Positions 17,275-26,098 of a DNA stretch of 64,000 nucleotides are shown one piece after another. The stretch spans positions 434,001 to 498,000 of the forward strand of contig NZ_MTSE01000003.1 of assembly GCF_002154225.1 (NCBI RefSeq). The letters are read 5' to 3'. The translations under genes were made by a program, and so were the position numbers. This stretch comes from Hymenobacter crusticola (GTDB lineage Bacteria; Bacteroidota; Bacteroidia; Cytophagales; Hymenobacteraceae). The notes beneath the pieces were generated by a model. It was not told the DNA's origin. It was given only the letters and a program-made list of their open reading frames with translations, and ran no database searches. How positions within the stretch are numbered: position 1 is the first letter of the stretch; the number at the start of each line of letters is the position of its first letter.

Positions 17275-20200
17275 TTAGAAGGTAGCGTTCAGGTTCAGGC
17301 CGTAGCTGCGCACCGTGGGCGACTGCAAGCCCGTGGCCGAGGTACCTAGGTTGTACTGGTCGAGGTCCACGTCTTTGAAGCGCTTGTCGCCATAGAAATA
17401 GAGCAGATTGCGCCCGATGGCCGACACCGAAATGCGCTGCACAAACGTGTTTTCGAGCCACTTGCGCGGCAGGTCGTAGGTGATGGTCACCTCGCGGAGC
17501 TTGCCGAAGGTTTTGCTCATCAGGTTGGCTTCGTCGGCGTTGTAGTACTGGCTCACGTAGGGCTGCACGAACGTGACTTGTTTGTTGGGCGCAAATTGCA
17601 GCTCGTCAGGGTTCAGGATGCGACCCGTTTGCGAATCGTAGTTGATCTTAGCGCCGTTCGAAATCACCACCCCTTCGCCCACGTAGGTGCCGTTGTAGCC
17701 CGTTTTGCCGTAGTTCACCCAATCTTGGTAGCGAGCATCACCGAGGGCACCTTGCACCGTTTCGATGTTGCGGCCACCGCGCATGGTTTTGTTGTGCATG
17801 TAGTCGGTAGTCACGCCACCCACGGCCCCGTCGAATTGGAAACCTAGGCTCAAGGACTTGTAGTACAGCTTGTTGTAGATGCTCCAGTTAAAGTCGGCGT
17901 TCAGGTTGCCTAGGTTCTGCCGCACAGGGTTGATGAGCGGCTTGCCGGCCGCGTCGTTGATGATTTGCCCATCGGGGGAGCGCACAAAGGCGGTGCTGTA
18001 GAGCTTGTCGGTCCGGTCGCCCTCGGCGAAAAAGGTTTGGTACACGCTCTGTCCCGCGGGCAGCTCCTTGTACACTTCCTTGTAGGTGGCCCAGTTCACG
18101 AGCACGTCCCAGCCAAAGCCGTTCGCGTTCTGAATAGGCGAACCGCTCAGGCTCAGCTCGTAGCCGGTCTTCTTGGTTTTCAGCGCGTTGATATACTCAA
18201 TGGTGTAACCGGTAGCCGATGAAATGGCGTTAGCTAGCACCCGGGGGCCGTCCACGTACTGGAAGGCGGTGGCACTCAGACCTAGGCGGTTCTGCAGGAA
18301 TTTGATGTCAAACCCTTGCTCGTAGTTCACGCGAGTTGTCGTCTTCAGGTTCTGCTGAAACAGGTTGTTGGTGCCGTAGCCCGCCGTTTGGTTGTTGTAG
18401 GGCTTGCTCGTGGAGTAGAAAGATTGCAGCGAATAATCCGGCCCGTTGTAGGGCGACGCATACGTGGTGCCGTAGCCGAGCGGATTGGTAAAGAGGGAGT
18501 TGCCCGTGCTGCCGCCCAGCGCCGTGATGGAGTTAAACGGTGCCGGCCCGATGGTAGCCGACGTAGCATCGGCGCGCACGTTGGCGTAAGAAGCGCGCAG
18601 CTTCAGGAAGGAAATGGCCGTCGGCAGCCCCACGTAGTCGGATACCACCGTGGCCAGCGACACGCTGGGGTAGTAATACGTGGTGGGTTGCTGGAACGCC
18701 GAGGACTTATCCACGCGGCCCGTGGTGGAAATGGTGGCGTACCTACCTAGGGTAGCGTCCAGAGAGTAGTAGGCGCTCAGCACCCGCATCTGGGAGGCGA
18801 AGCTCGTGGACTGCACCGGGTTTTGGGAGTTGCTGAAGGCGTACACTTCGGGCACGTTCAGGTAGTCGGTCGAGGTCCAGTTGGAGTTGTAGGTGAAGTT
18901 GCGAACGTTGCCGCCCACCAGACCCGAGAGGTTCAGGAATTTCGAAGCACCTAGGTCGTAGTTGAAGTTCAGGAAGCCTTCGGCGTTGTTGTCGAACAAG
19001 TTGCGACGGTCTTCGCGGTAGTCGCCCTGGTTGCCTTCGCGGCCGTAAGGGTGGGCTGAATACGGCATCTTCTCCGTGCGCAGCAAGTTGTAGGTGCTGA
19101 TCTGGGTGCGCAGCGTGGCGCTGAGGTGGTCGTCGATCTTGTAATTGCCGGTCAGGTAGCCGTAGATATCGTTTTTGTAGTGGCCGCGGGTCCATTTCTC
19201 CACCATCAGCCAGGGGTTGTGGTAGCGCTGGTACTCAGCAAACACCGACTGCGTACCGACTTTGCCCGGCTGCCAAATGCCGCGAATATCCGGGGCATTC
19301 ACGTCCCAGTCGGCGCCCGTCCAGATGCCGGTGCTGTAAATCAGGCTATTGGGGCCGTAGTCGACGTCGGGGAAGTTGTCGGTGAACTGGCGGTTGAAGT
19401 TCAGATTAGCTTCCACCTTAAACCGCGGGCTCGGGTTGAACCCGCCGTACAGGTTGAAGTTGACGATGTTCAGGTCGTTGTTCGGAATGTAGCTCTGCTG
19501 GTGCTGCTGCGACACCGAAAAGCGCGTGGTGTAGTTGTCGCCGTTGGCGCTGAGCGCGATGTTGTTGTTCGTCTGAAAACCGTTGCGCATTAAGTTTTTC
19601 AGGTTGTCTTTGCCGCGCGCGACGTAGGGCGTGCCCTGGCGCACCCCGTTCACGATGGGCGAATCGTACTGCGGAATCAGCTGGCCCGCGAAGAAGGGGC
19701 CCCACACGTCGTAGTCACCGTCCACGCCGCCGGGCGCGCCGCCCTTGCCGTCCACGAATTGATATTGGGTGTTTTCGCCCGCGCCGTACTGGTCCTGCAA
19801 GCGGGGGAAGGTCAGGAAGCCAGTCTGCAGCACGTTGCTGCTGTTCAGCTCCACCGTGAAGCCCTTCTTGTTTTTGCTGCCTTTCTTGGTCGTAATCAGG
19901 ATGGCGCCGTTCTGGGCGCGGTTGCCGTAGAGGGCCGCCGCGGCGGGGCCTTTCAGCACGGTGTAGGTTTCGATGTCGTCGGGGCTGATGTTCCAGGTGT
20001 CGGTATCAATCGGGAAGCCATCCACCACGTACAAGGACACCGAGTTGCCCCGAATAGCCACGCTCGGTGCCCGCAGCAGCTCTGCCGACGGCCCTACCGA
20101 AAGACCCGCAACCTTGCCCGTGAGACCGGTAATAGGGTTGGGGTCGCGGGCTCGCACGAGGTCTTCGCCGTTCACTTCCTGCACCGCGTACCCGATGCGG

Positions 20201-20559
20201 CGGGTTTCCTTTTTCACGCCGAGGGCCGTCACCACCACTTCGTCGAGCTGCTTGTTGTCGTTGCGCAGGGTGATGGTGAAGGTTTTTTGGTCGCCTACGG
20301 GTACTTCCTGCGGTACCGAGCCCACGAAGTGGAACACCAGCACCTCAGAGGGGCTAGCCCCGAGCACAAACCGCCCGTCGCTGTCGGTCGTGGTGCCCTT
20401 GGTGGTGCCTTTTACGATAACGCTCACGCCGGGCAACGCTTGTTGCTGCTCGTCTTTTACGACGCCGCTGATGGTTGTTTGGGCGAGGAGCAGCTGGGGC
20501 ACCAACCCGAGCATCAGCACCAGGAAGAGCACGTGGAACTGCCTGTAAAGTAGTTTCAT
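17275..20559 (-). CDS. SusC/RagA-family TonB-linked outer-membrane transporter
   Basis: This 1094-residue protein has a signal peptide (LVPQLLLAQ), a carboxypeptidase-regulatory-like domain (about 28-110), the Bacteroidota TonB box region DEVVVTALGVKKE and a plug (about 120-235 with VAIRGNSVSLYVVDGFPID). A 22-strand-type barrel follows, ending in an aromatic residue (LNLNATF). It imports oligomeric or large nutrients with its SusD lid. It starts 60 bp after the PhnZ-like HD gene. The neighbourhood suggests organophosphonate or organophosphate uptake rather than glycan uptake. Confidence 0.92.
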   Translation of the reverse strand: MKLLYRQFHVLFLVLMLGLVPQLLLAQTTISGVVKDEQQQALPGVSVIVKGTTKGTTTDSDGRFVLGASPSEVLVFHFVGSVPQEVPVGDQKTFTITLRNDNKQLDEVVVTALGVKKETRRIGYAVQEVNGEDLVRARDPNPITGLTGKVAGLSVGPSAELLRAPSVAIRGNSVSLYVVDGFPIDTDTWNISPDDIETYTVLKGPAAAALYGNRAQNGAILITTKKGSKNKKGFTVELNSSNVLQTGFLTFPRLQDQYGAGENTQYQFVDGKGGAPGGVDGDYDVWGPFFAGQLIPQYDSPIVNGVRQGTPYVARGKDNLKNLMRNGFQTNNNIALSANGDNYTTRFSVSQQHQQSYIPNNDLNIVNFNLYGGFNPSPRFKVEANLNFNRQFTDNFPDVDYGPNSLIYSTGIWTGADWDVNAPDIRGIWQPGKVGTQSVFAEYQRYHNPWLMVEKWTRGHYKNDIYGYLTGNYKIDDHLSATLRTQISTYNLLRTEKMPYSAHPYGREGNQGDYREDRRNLFDNNAEGFLNFNYDLGASKFLNLSGLVGGNVRNFTYNSNWTSTDYLNVPEVYAFSNSQNPVQSTSFASQMRVLSAYYSLDATLGRYATISTTGRVDKSSAFQQPTTYYYPSVSLATVVSDYVGLPTAISFLKLRASYANVRADATSATIGPAPFNSITALGGSTGNSLFTNPLGYGTTYASPYNGPDYSLQSFYSTSKPYNNQTAGYGTNNLFQQNLKTTTRVNYEQGFDIKFLQNRLGLSATAFQYVDGPRVLANAISSATGYTIEYINALKTKKTGYELSLSGSPIQNANGFGWDVLVNWATYKEVYKELPAGQSVYQTFFAEGDRTDKLYSTAFVRSPDGQIINDAAGKPLINPVRQNLGNLNADFNWSIYNKLYYKSLSLGFQFDGAVGGVTTDYMHNKTMRGGRNIETVQGALGDARYQDWVNYGKTGYNGTYVGEGVVISNGAKINYDSQTGRILNPDELQFAPNKQVTFVQPYVSQYYNADEANLMSKTFGKLREVTITYDLPRKWLENTFVQRISVSAIGRNLLYFYGDKRFKDVDLDQYNLGTSATGLQSPTVRSYGLNLNATF

Positions 20560-20619
20560 ATAGGAGGTAGAGAAGTGGAAGATCGGGTAGGGGTTAGCTC
20601 AGTGGCTCGGAGCCTGGGC

Positions 20620-21204
20620 TTAGGCTAGCTGAGTAGTTAAATGCCTGAGGGCCATGTCCTTGAAATGAGCTAGGTCGCCGGTAGGTAAGCCTTCTTCTTT
20701 CGCCAAGTCGTCCCAACGGCGCAGTTGGATAATGATGTCGGCGTCAGGGTTTTGCTCGAACGCAGCTGCTTCGCTGGGTGTCATCACACCGCCCTGGAAG
20801 GCTAGGGTGGCTAGGCTAGCCGGGGAAAGCTGACGCAGGTAGTGGGGGTATTTAAAGGTTAAGTAGCGCTTGGCTACCACGTGGCTCTCGACCAGCTGCG
20901 CCATGCGCTCGGAGAAGCCACAGGCCCGCAGGTAGTCGGCGCCGAGCTTTTCGTGATTCACGGCCCCAAAGCCTGCCATGGAGTCGGCTTCCTCTTGCGC
21001 GGCGCACAGGTGGCCTAGGTCGTGGAAAAAAGCGGCCAGCACCACTTCGTCGTCGTAGCCTTCAGCCTCGGCCAGGGCGGCCGCCTGCCACATGTGTTCG
21101 AGCTGCGACACCGGCTCGCCGATGTAATCTTCGCTGCCGTGCTCCTGATAGAGCGCAAAAAGGTGCTCCACCGTATCGCGCGGATTGTCAGTACCGGAGG
21201 TCAT
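20620..21204 (-). CDS. PhnZ/TmpB-like HD-domain diiron oxygenase
   Basis: This 194-residue HD protein matches PhnZ closely by eye. All metal ligands are in place: His37, His61-Asp62 (FFHDLGH), His84, His108 and Asp165, at offsets of 3-4 from PhnZ His34, His58/Asp59, His80, His104 and Asp161. The Y-x-G-E lid motif (Tyr27, Glu30) and substrate Lys112 (HVVAKRY) are also present. PhnZ cleaves 1-hydroxy-2-aminoethylphosphonate to glycine and phosphate; TmpB acts on the trimethyl form. No PhnY/TmpA hydroxylase is in the window. It is the first gene of the run leading into susC. Confidence 0.88.
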   Translation of the reverse strand: MTSGTDNPRDTVEHLFALYQEHGSEDYIGEPVSQLEHMWQAAALAEAEGYDDEVVLAAFFHDLGHLCAAQEEADSMAGFGAVNHEKLGADYLRACGFSERMAQLVESHVVAKRYLTFKYPHYLRQLSPASLATLAFQGGVMTPSEAAAFEQNPDADIIIQLRRWDDLAKEEGLPTGDLAHFKDMALRHLTTQLA

Positions 21205-21527
21205 CTGAGGGCTTGAGGGTAAGGTAAGTGAGGGGGCTAGGCCCTCGCGGGTGGTGCGAGGCCAAGCAACGACCAGCGCGGCGAGCTAGGCGAGCTGCTA
21301 CTGGCCAGACTGTTGCATAGAAGGCAAAAAAGCGGCGTGCGAGGAAGGGCGGCTTCGCGAAGGGTGGGAAGGAAGCTCTAAGAAGCTCAGAACAGGATAA
21401 GGAGCTCTGTTGTACTATAATGCTTTGACAAAGGACTTATTTGCCACGTAAAAACAGATCGCCGATTCGTTATAAAATCGTTACCTAATTGTGACCTGCT
21501 ATTTCATATAAGTAAACAACTGGCTAG
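21205..21527. other. non-coding gap upstream of the HD oxygenase gene
   Basis: There is no credible ORF in this gap. It holds TTTCATATAAGT at 21502-21513, identical to the motif at the xre/phnX-like promoter. It may carry a long leader for the HD-SusC-SusD transcript, or the 3' region of the transporter gene. A GGCTTCGCGAAGGG stretch at about 21350 can form a small hairpin. Confidence 0.5.
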
Positions 21528-22832
21528 CTATTCTAGGGCTAACGTAGGCGTTGGCTGCTGCTCCTGGGTGCGGTAGAAAACCAAGGCAGCCACCGCCGTA
21601 CCGCCCGCCAGCAGGGCTAGGGCCAGAAAGGCGCTGCCCCAGCCTTGGTACTCCGCCAGTCGGCCCGTGAGCCACAAAGCGAGGGTGCCGCCCACGTAGC
21701 CCACTGCATCGACGAGGCCTGAGGCGGTAGCGGCGCCTTGCCGCCCACCAGCATCCAAGGACATGGCGCCGGCCAGGAAGGAGTAGGGGCCGAGCAAGAG
21801 CAAGCCGGTGAGGGAGGTAAGCAGCAGTGGCCAAGTGCTGTTGTCCACGGGTTGGGTCATCAGGAGCAGCACCGGGAGCAGAAGTACGCACGCCACCAGG
21901 ATGAGCAGCCCGCGCTGGCCGCGCAGCCACGCATCAGAGACGTAGCCGGCCCCCAGAATGGAAACCATGCCGAACACGGAGTACAGCGCGCTACACCGCG
22001 AGGCGGTGCTTTCGGTAAGGTGCGCGGCCTCCACCAGGTAAGTGGGCAGCCAAAAACTGAACGCTTCCCGCACGGCCGTTAGCCCGAACGACATGGCGAG
22101 CATCAGCAGGAAGGCCGGGCTGCGAAAGTAGGGCCGTAGCAAGGCACGGAGAGAAGCAGGCTGTTCGGTCGTCGGATCGGCGCTGCCAAAGAGGTTTTCG
22201 GGACTAACCGGTGGGGCTGCTACTCCTACGCTTTCCGGGCTACGTTTTAGGGTAAACCAGTTGACTAAGGCTACCAGCGCCAGAAGGCCCGCCCCCGCCA
22301 TGAACAAGCTGCGCCACCCGAGCCCCGCCGCCAACAGTTGCCCCAGCAGCAGCTTCGCTACAATATCTCCGAATAAGTAGCTCAGGCTCAGCAGCCCCAT
22401 AATCTTGCCGTAGGACTGGTAGGAAAACCAGTTGGCTGTGGTCTTGACTAGCCCGGCCCACCCCATGGATTGCACCAGCCGGTTGAGGGCCCAAGCTCCA
22501 AAAAACACAGCTACGCCCTGCCCTAGGCCAAAGGCTACCGTAGCGGCCACCGCCCCCACCATGCCTAGCAAAAAGACCTTTTTTCCGCCCAAAAAGTCGC
22601 CTAATACGCCGTTGACGACTTTGCCTGCCGCGTAGAACAGAACGCCCACCGAGGCAATTTGTCCCAGCACTTCCTTGTTCAGGCCGCGCCCGCCAAACTC
22701 ACGAATGAGCAAGGGGGCGGCAATAGCTAGGTTGGAGCGGCACAAGTAATACGCGCTGTAGCCCACAAACAAGCTCAAGGCTGTTTGCAGTTGCCAGCGT
22801 TGTAAGGTGTTGTGCGTGGAAGGGGCAGGCAC
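21528..22832 (-). CDS. MFS transporter, organophosphate:phosphate antiporter (OPA) type
   Basis: This protein of about 434 residues has 12 predicted membrane helices and an early GYSAYYLCRSNLAIAAPLL segment typical of the GlpT/UhpT (OPA) group. The central loop (about 200-230) is hydrophilic. I prefer the GTG at 22832; the longer frame to 22892 needs TTG and adds a non-membrane stretch. OPA members move glycerol-3-phosphate, hexose phosphates or phosphonates in exchange for phosphate. Its place between a phytase-like gene and a PhnZ-like gene suggests inner-membrane uptake of a small organophosphorus compound. Confidence 0.82.
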   Translation of the reverse strand: MPAPSTHNTLQRWQLQTALSLFVGYSAYYLCRSNLAIAAPLLIREFGGRGLNKEVLGQIASVGVLFYAAGKVVNGVLGDFLGGKKVFLLGMVGAVAATVAFGLGQGVAVFFGAWALNRLVQSMGWAGLVKTTANWFSYQSYGKIMGLLSLSYLFGDIVAKLLLGQLLAAGLGWRSLFMAGAGLLALVALVNWFTLKRSPESVGVAAPPVSPENLFGSADPTTEQPASLRALLRPYFRSPAFLLMLAMSFGLTAVREAFSFWLPTYLVEAAHLTESTASRCSALYSVFGMVSILGAGYVSDAWLRGQRGLLILVACVLLLPVLLLMTQPVDNSTWPLLLTSLTGLLLLGPYSFLAGAMSLDAGGRQGAATASGLVDAVGYVGGTLALWLTGRLAEYQGWGSAFLALALLAGGTAVAALVFYRTQEQQPTPTLALE

Positions 22833-23075
22833 AAGAAAAGAATAACAGGTGAAAACCAACTTGCCGTCGTGGCGTGGGGCGAAAGGCGACAATGCGCGAC
22901 AGTAGCTCGGGCAGCATCGACGCTGCGTACGGGGCTTCGGGAGGCCGGGAATAGTGTGGTGTTTTCCGAAGACAAAGGTGTGTTTTTCGGCGTACAGCGG
23001 TGTTGCCCCTAGGTTACCTATTGATTATGAAACTGCTGCGTCAGCTGCGGGAAGGCCAACAAGCGTTTTGTAAAA

Positions 23076-23122
23076 GAAAGCGCGACCAGAGTGAGTCGTT
23101 AAACTCACGCCGGTCGCGCTTC
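23076..23122 (-). terminator. terminator of the phytase-like gene
   Basis: GAAAGCGCGACC and GGTCGCGCTTC arms with inner GTGAGT/ACTCAC pairing lie just after the - strand stop at 23140. A T run on the - strand (TTTCTTTTAC) follows. Confidence 0.65.
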
Positions 23123-23139
23123 GCTTCGTTGGTTTTTAG

Positions 23140-24459
23140 TTACTTCAGCGGCGTTTTCAGCTTCACAAAGTAGATGCGGTTTTTGTCGACTTGCCCGGTA
23201 GCCGGCAGCGTTTTCGGGGCAAAACCGTTCTGGCCGTTGTCGATCACACCAAAGTCGTCGTCGTTGGATATAGCGAGCTGATTGTCGGGCAACAAGGCGA
23301 GGCCTTCGGCTTTATCGTGAGGGTACACGGGCGAAATATCGGTTAGCAGGTCGAACACCAGGGTTTTGGTGACTGGTACCACGCCAGCGTTCTGCAAGCC
23401 GGTTTTGTCTTTCAACTGCTCCACGGTCAGGCCATTATAGAGCTTGCCCGTGGCGGCGTTGCTTGGGTCGGAAAGGTCAGTGGCGCCGGCTAGGTCGAAC
23501 TTATACACGCGCTTGAACGTGGCCGGCGCCGTGGGGCTGCCGCCGTAATTGCCATCGCGCTCCAAAGCTAGGAACGTGGTGTTGGTAATGGCCGCAATTT
23601 CGCTGCACCCGGTTAGGCTGGCATTTTCCATTAGGTAGGCGTACTGCTTGGTAGCCCCCGTGGCAATGTCAAACGTCACGACCCGCAGCACCGTCGAGCC
23701 AGAAACCGCGGCCGAAGAGGGGTTATACAAAGGAGACTGCATCAGGCCCACCAGGGTTTTGCCGTCGGGGGTGATGGTGAGGCCTTCCATACCGCGGTTG
23801 GGGCGCCGGCGGGCTAGCACGCGGGGCAGCGTGCGGCCGCCCGTGCCAGTCCCAAAAGGATTGATGCGCTCTAGGGTGCGGCCGGTGGCGTCGAAGTGGG
23901 TGAGGTGGGGACCATACTCGTCGCTCACCCAAAAGGTGCCGTCGGCGGCTAGCACCAAGCCTTCGGAGTCGAGGCCCTCGGGGTCGGGAGCCAGCGGCTG
24001 CCCATTCAGATCAAAGGCGTTTTCGCCGGTGCTGCCCTGCCCACTCGGGTTCGGCAAGCCGGTAAGCGCCTGACCAGCCGCATTTTTCAGCAGAATGGTT
24101 TGCTCCAGGACCAGGCTTTTGCCCACCACCCGAAACTTGCCAATCTGCGGAGTGAAATCAGCTTTGCCCAGGATGATGGAGTTGGCCGCCGTGCCAGCCG
24201 TGTTGGGGCCGCGGTCGGTGAGCAAGTAAAAGACTTTGGGGTCACGCGGGTCGGCAACGAGGGACGAGCCAAAGCCACCCCCGTAAATCGTCGTGCCGTT
24301 GGGAGCCGTGGAAAGTACTCTGGGGTTACTGGCCTCGGCAAACGCAGGGTACGAAAACAGGCTTGGCAACTCACCGTCGTCTTGGCAAGAGACGAGAAAC
24401 AAAGTGCTAGCAATCAACGCGTTAGCAGCCCACAGAATAGGTAGATGTTTGGCCTTCAT
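23140..24459 (-). CDS. esterase-like/phytase-like lipoprotein (PF13449-type)
   Basis: This 439-residue protein has a lipobox LFLVSC, giving lipid-anchored Cys25. The body has the repeated-strand pattern of phytase-like beta-propeller proteins: VFYLLTDRGPN, DPEGLDSEGLVLAADGTFWVSDEYGPHL, RGMEGLTITPDGKTL and KAEGLALLPDNQLAISNDDDFG. The family is annotated as esterase-like activity of phytase; real substrates are rarely shown. It fits the phosphorus theme of the block but has its own terminator, so it may be a separate transcript. Confidence 0.82.
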   Translation of the reverse strand: MKAKHLPILWAANALIASTLFLVSCQDDGELPSLFSYPAFAEASNPRVLSTAPNGTTIYGGGFGSSLVADPRDPKVFYLLTDRGPNTAGTAANSIILGKADFTPQIGKFRVVGKSLVLEQTILLKNAAGQALTGLPNPSGQGSTGENAFDLNGQPLAPDPEGLDSEGLVLAADGTFWVSDEYGPHLTHFDATGRTLERINPFGTGTGGRTLPRVLARRRPNRGMEGLTITPDGKTLVGLMQSPLYNPSSAAVSGSTVLRVVTFDIATGATKQYAYLMENASLTGCSEIAAITNTTFLALERDGNYGGSPTAPATFKRVYKFDLAGATDLSDPSNAATGKLYNGLTVEQLKDKTGLQNAGVVPVTKTLVFDLLTDISPVYPHDKAEGLALLPDNQLAISNDDDFGVIDNGQNGFAPKTLPATGQVDKNRIYFVKLKTPLK

Positions 24460-24796
24460 ACAGTAGAGAGAACGTGAAAGAAAAGTGCGGCAAAGTACAA
24501 GTGGTATGTTGCTTGAATGTGACCAACTTCCCGTCCAAGATGAAGCCTGTGTAAACTCTACACGGTTGAGCTAGCTTAGCAGCCCGAATTTCCACGCGAA
24601 TACCCGTGACAGTCTACGACCAACGGACTAGGCGCACGACGCTGTACCCCATCTTTCAGCGGCTCTAGCACCAGTTGGCCCGATGCTTAATCATAACTCT
24701 TGGGTCATATTCAGGTAACACCTAAGCTGCAATTTTGCAGTGCAAAAGACAGTGTGAGTACTAAGGCTATTGTGTCACATTATTAGCAACTAGCTA

Positions 24797-24822
24797 GGCC
24801 CCGGCGCTGTAACGCCGGGGCC
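24797..24822 (+). terminator. orphan terminator (possible sRNA 3' end)
   Basis: GGCCCCGGCG pairs perfectly with CGCCGGGGCC around CTGTAA and is followed by TTTGTGTTTT. The nearest genes are about 340 bp away on both sides and do not end here, so it may terminate a short unannotated transcript. Confidence 0.6.
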
Positions 24823-24984
24823 TTTGTGTTTTCGGGACAAAGCGTGCTAAGCGTCGCTGTATTACGCATCGACCTGACACGTAAGGAGCTACCAGTTTGC
24901 GTAGGTTGCCGGCGGCGGACTTGCCAGGGTGAAAACTTAACATTGAAAAGTGCTGTCTTCGTCGAGCTTGCTGCCGAGAAGTCT

Positions 24985-24992
24985 TAACTTTG
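24985..24992 (+). promoter_or_regulatory. candidate -7 box for the Lys/Ala-rich gene
   Basis: TAACTTTG fits TAnnTTTG. The flank TTAACTTTGC is shared with the mnmA upstream box at 25905. No clear -33 element is seen, and it implies a 5' UTR of about 150 bases. Confidence 0.45.
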
Positions 24993-25153
24993 CGGTAACC
25001 TGATTCACCTGGTGGAGCCGGCAGCCACTCTATTTTGCGACGATCTGCTTGTCGCGTATTGTGCCTAGCCAGCTTGGTAGCCTGAATTGTTCTGTGCTAC
25101 TCCCTAAGCCGAGGTTGAACAGCTTACCTCTTTTCTAATCTCGTCAAACTTCT

Positions 25154-25648
25154 ATGAAAGCGAAAGTTCACCAGCAAGCCGTTGCTGCCGACCTCACCGA
25201 GCGGTTGCAGCCCTACCTCGCGGAGCACACGCCTACTAAATCCCTGACCGGTACGCTCGACAAGCTAGCCAAGCAGTTGACCCGCGAACAGCGTCAGCAG
25301 GCTAAGCAAGCGGCCAAAGCCGCCGCGAAAGCCGAGCACCAGGCCCTCACCGCAGAGCTTCTGACGTTGCTCGCGCCGCAGCTGGAGCCCGTGCTGGACG
25401 CAGAAGCTACTCCACCCAAAGCCCTGACGAAAACCGTGCGTCGCTTGGCGAAAGAGCTAATTAAGCAGCGCAAGCAGCAACTTAAAGCTACCCTGGCCGC
25501 CGACGCCGCGCCCGTAGAACTTGCGGCAAGCGTTGCACTTACGCATGCTCGCCCGCGAGCTAACCGGCCGGCTGCTTTCGTTAAGCGCAAGCCCGCCGGT
25601 AGCCCTGCTCTACCGGCCACGGCTTCTAGCACGGATACCATTAGCTAA
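25154..25648 (+). CDS. Lys/Ala-rich protein with duplicated helical unit
   Basis: I do not recognise this 164-residue protein. It has two similar units: about residues 12-50 (LTERLQPYLAEHTPTKSLTG ... LAKQLTREQRQQAK) and 65-112 (ALTAELLTLLAPQLEP ... PPKALTK ... LAKELIKQRKQQLK). Each is a helix-rich stretch ending in a basic run. The C-terminal 50 residues are Ala/Pro/Arg/Lys-rich, as in histone-H1-like tails. No signal peptide or membrane segment is visible. It stands alone between a promoter-like box and a strong terminator. A nucleic-acid-binding or histone-like role is only a guess. Confidence 0.7.
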   Translation: MKAKVHQQAVAADLTERLQPYLAEHTPTKSLTGTLDKLAKQLTREQRQQAKQAAKAAAKAEHQALTAELLTLLAPQLEPVLDAEATPPKALTKTVRRLAKELIKQRKQQLKATLAADAAPVELAASVALTHARPRANRPAAFVKRKPAGSPALPATASSTDTIS

Positions 25649-25675
25649 AGAATACTAGCTACTACCATCGACCCG

Positions 25676-25705
25676 AAAAGCCCTTGCTCCACAGCAAGGG
25701 CTTTT
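25676..25705 (+). terminator. rho-independent terminator
   Basis: AAAAGCCCTTGCT pairs with AGCAAGGGCTTTT and a T run follows. It ends the Lys/Ala-rich gene. Confidence 0.88.
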
Positions 25706-26098
25706 TGCTGCGTGGGTGCATCAGCCGGCGAAACGGCTGGTTTCAGCTTCGGGGCGCCTACGCACGGCTTGTTAGGCACGCTGCCTAGCTTTTTTGAACA
25801 GCTACCTAGGTCTTGTTCGCTGCTTGCGTTTCGTGTCGCCTTGGCGCGAGTCGTGCTTGCCTGGCCAAGCAGTATTTAAGTGAAGTCATTTGCTGGTGTT
25901 GCGTTAACTTTGCTGTGTAAACAGGGCACCAACGCAGTCGGCGTTGCGTTGTCATCTTCCTACTAAAAGCGTTTTGAACAAAGCACGAAAGAGCAATTGC
26001 TTTCTGCTGGATTTCTTCGGTTTGCGCGTTAAAACAATTTTGGTGGGTCTTCTACTGCGGCCGGAAACTTTGGACTTCCGGGCGTTTTTCCAACTTCT
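25706..26098. other. non-coding region and long mnmA leader
   Basis: No ORF is supported on either strand. The region contains the -7-like box at 25905 and then about 190 bases before the mnmA start. CTTTGGACTTCCGGGCGTTTTTCC near 26070 might fold weakly. I see no known riboswitch. Confidence 0.5.
25905..25912 (+). promoter_or_regulatory. candidate -7 box upstream of mnmA
   Basis: TAACTTTG fits TAnnTTTG, within GTTAACTTTGCTG. The same core occurs at 24985. A TTTG lies 12 bases upstream, closer than the usual -33 spacing. Confidence 0.45.

Larger units (their letters stand above)
24460..25153. other. 694-bp intergenic region with orphan terminator and one promoter
   Basis: No ORF is supported here. 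It contains a strong stem-loop at 24797-24822 that belongs to no annotated gene (possible small RNA end). It also holds a -7-like TAACTTTG at 24985-24992, about 160 bases upstream of the Lys/Ala-rich gene. The rest shows nothing I recognise. Confidence 0.6.

Noticed and set aside
15678..20559. SusCD pair as a glycan utilization locus
   Set aside because: No glycoside hydrolase, lyase or sugar kinase nearby; all neighbours with visible function concern phosphorus compounds.
22833..22892. Longer MFS start at a TTG
   Set aside because: Adds a hydrophilic stretch before the first helix; GTG at 22832 is a simpler start, though neither is proven.
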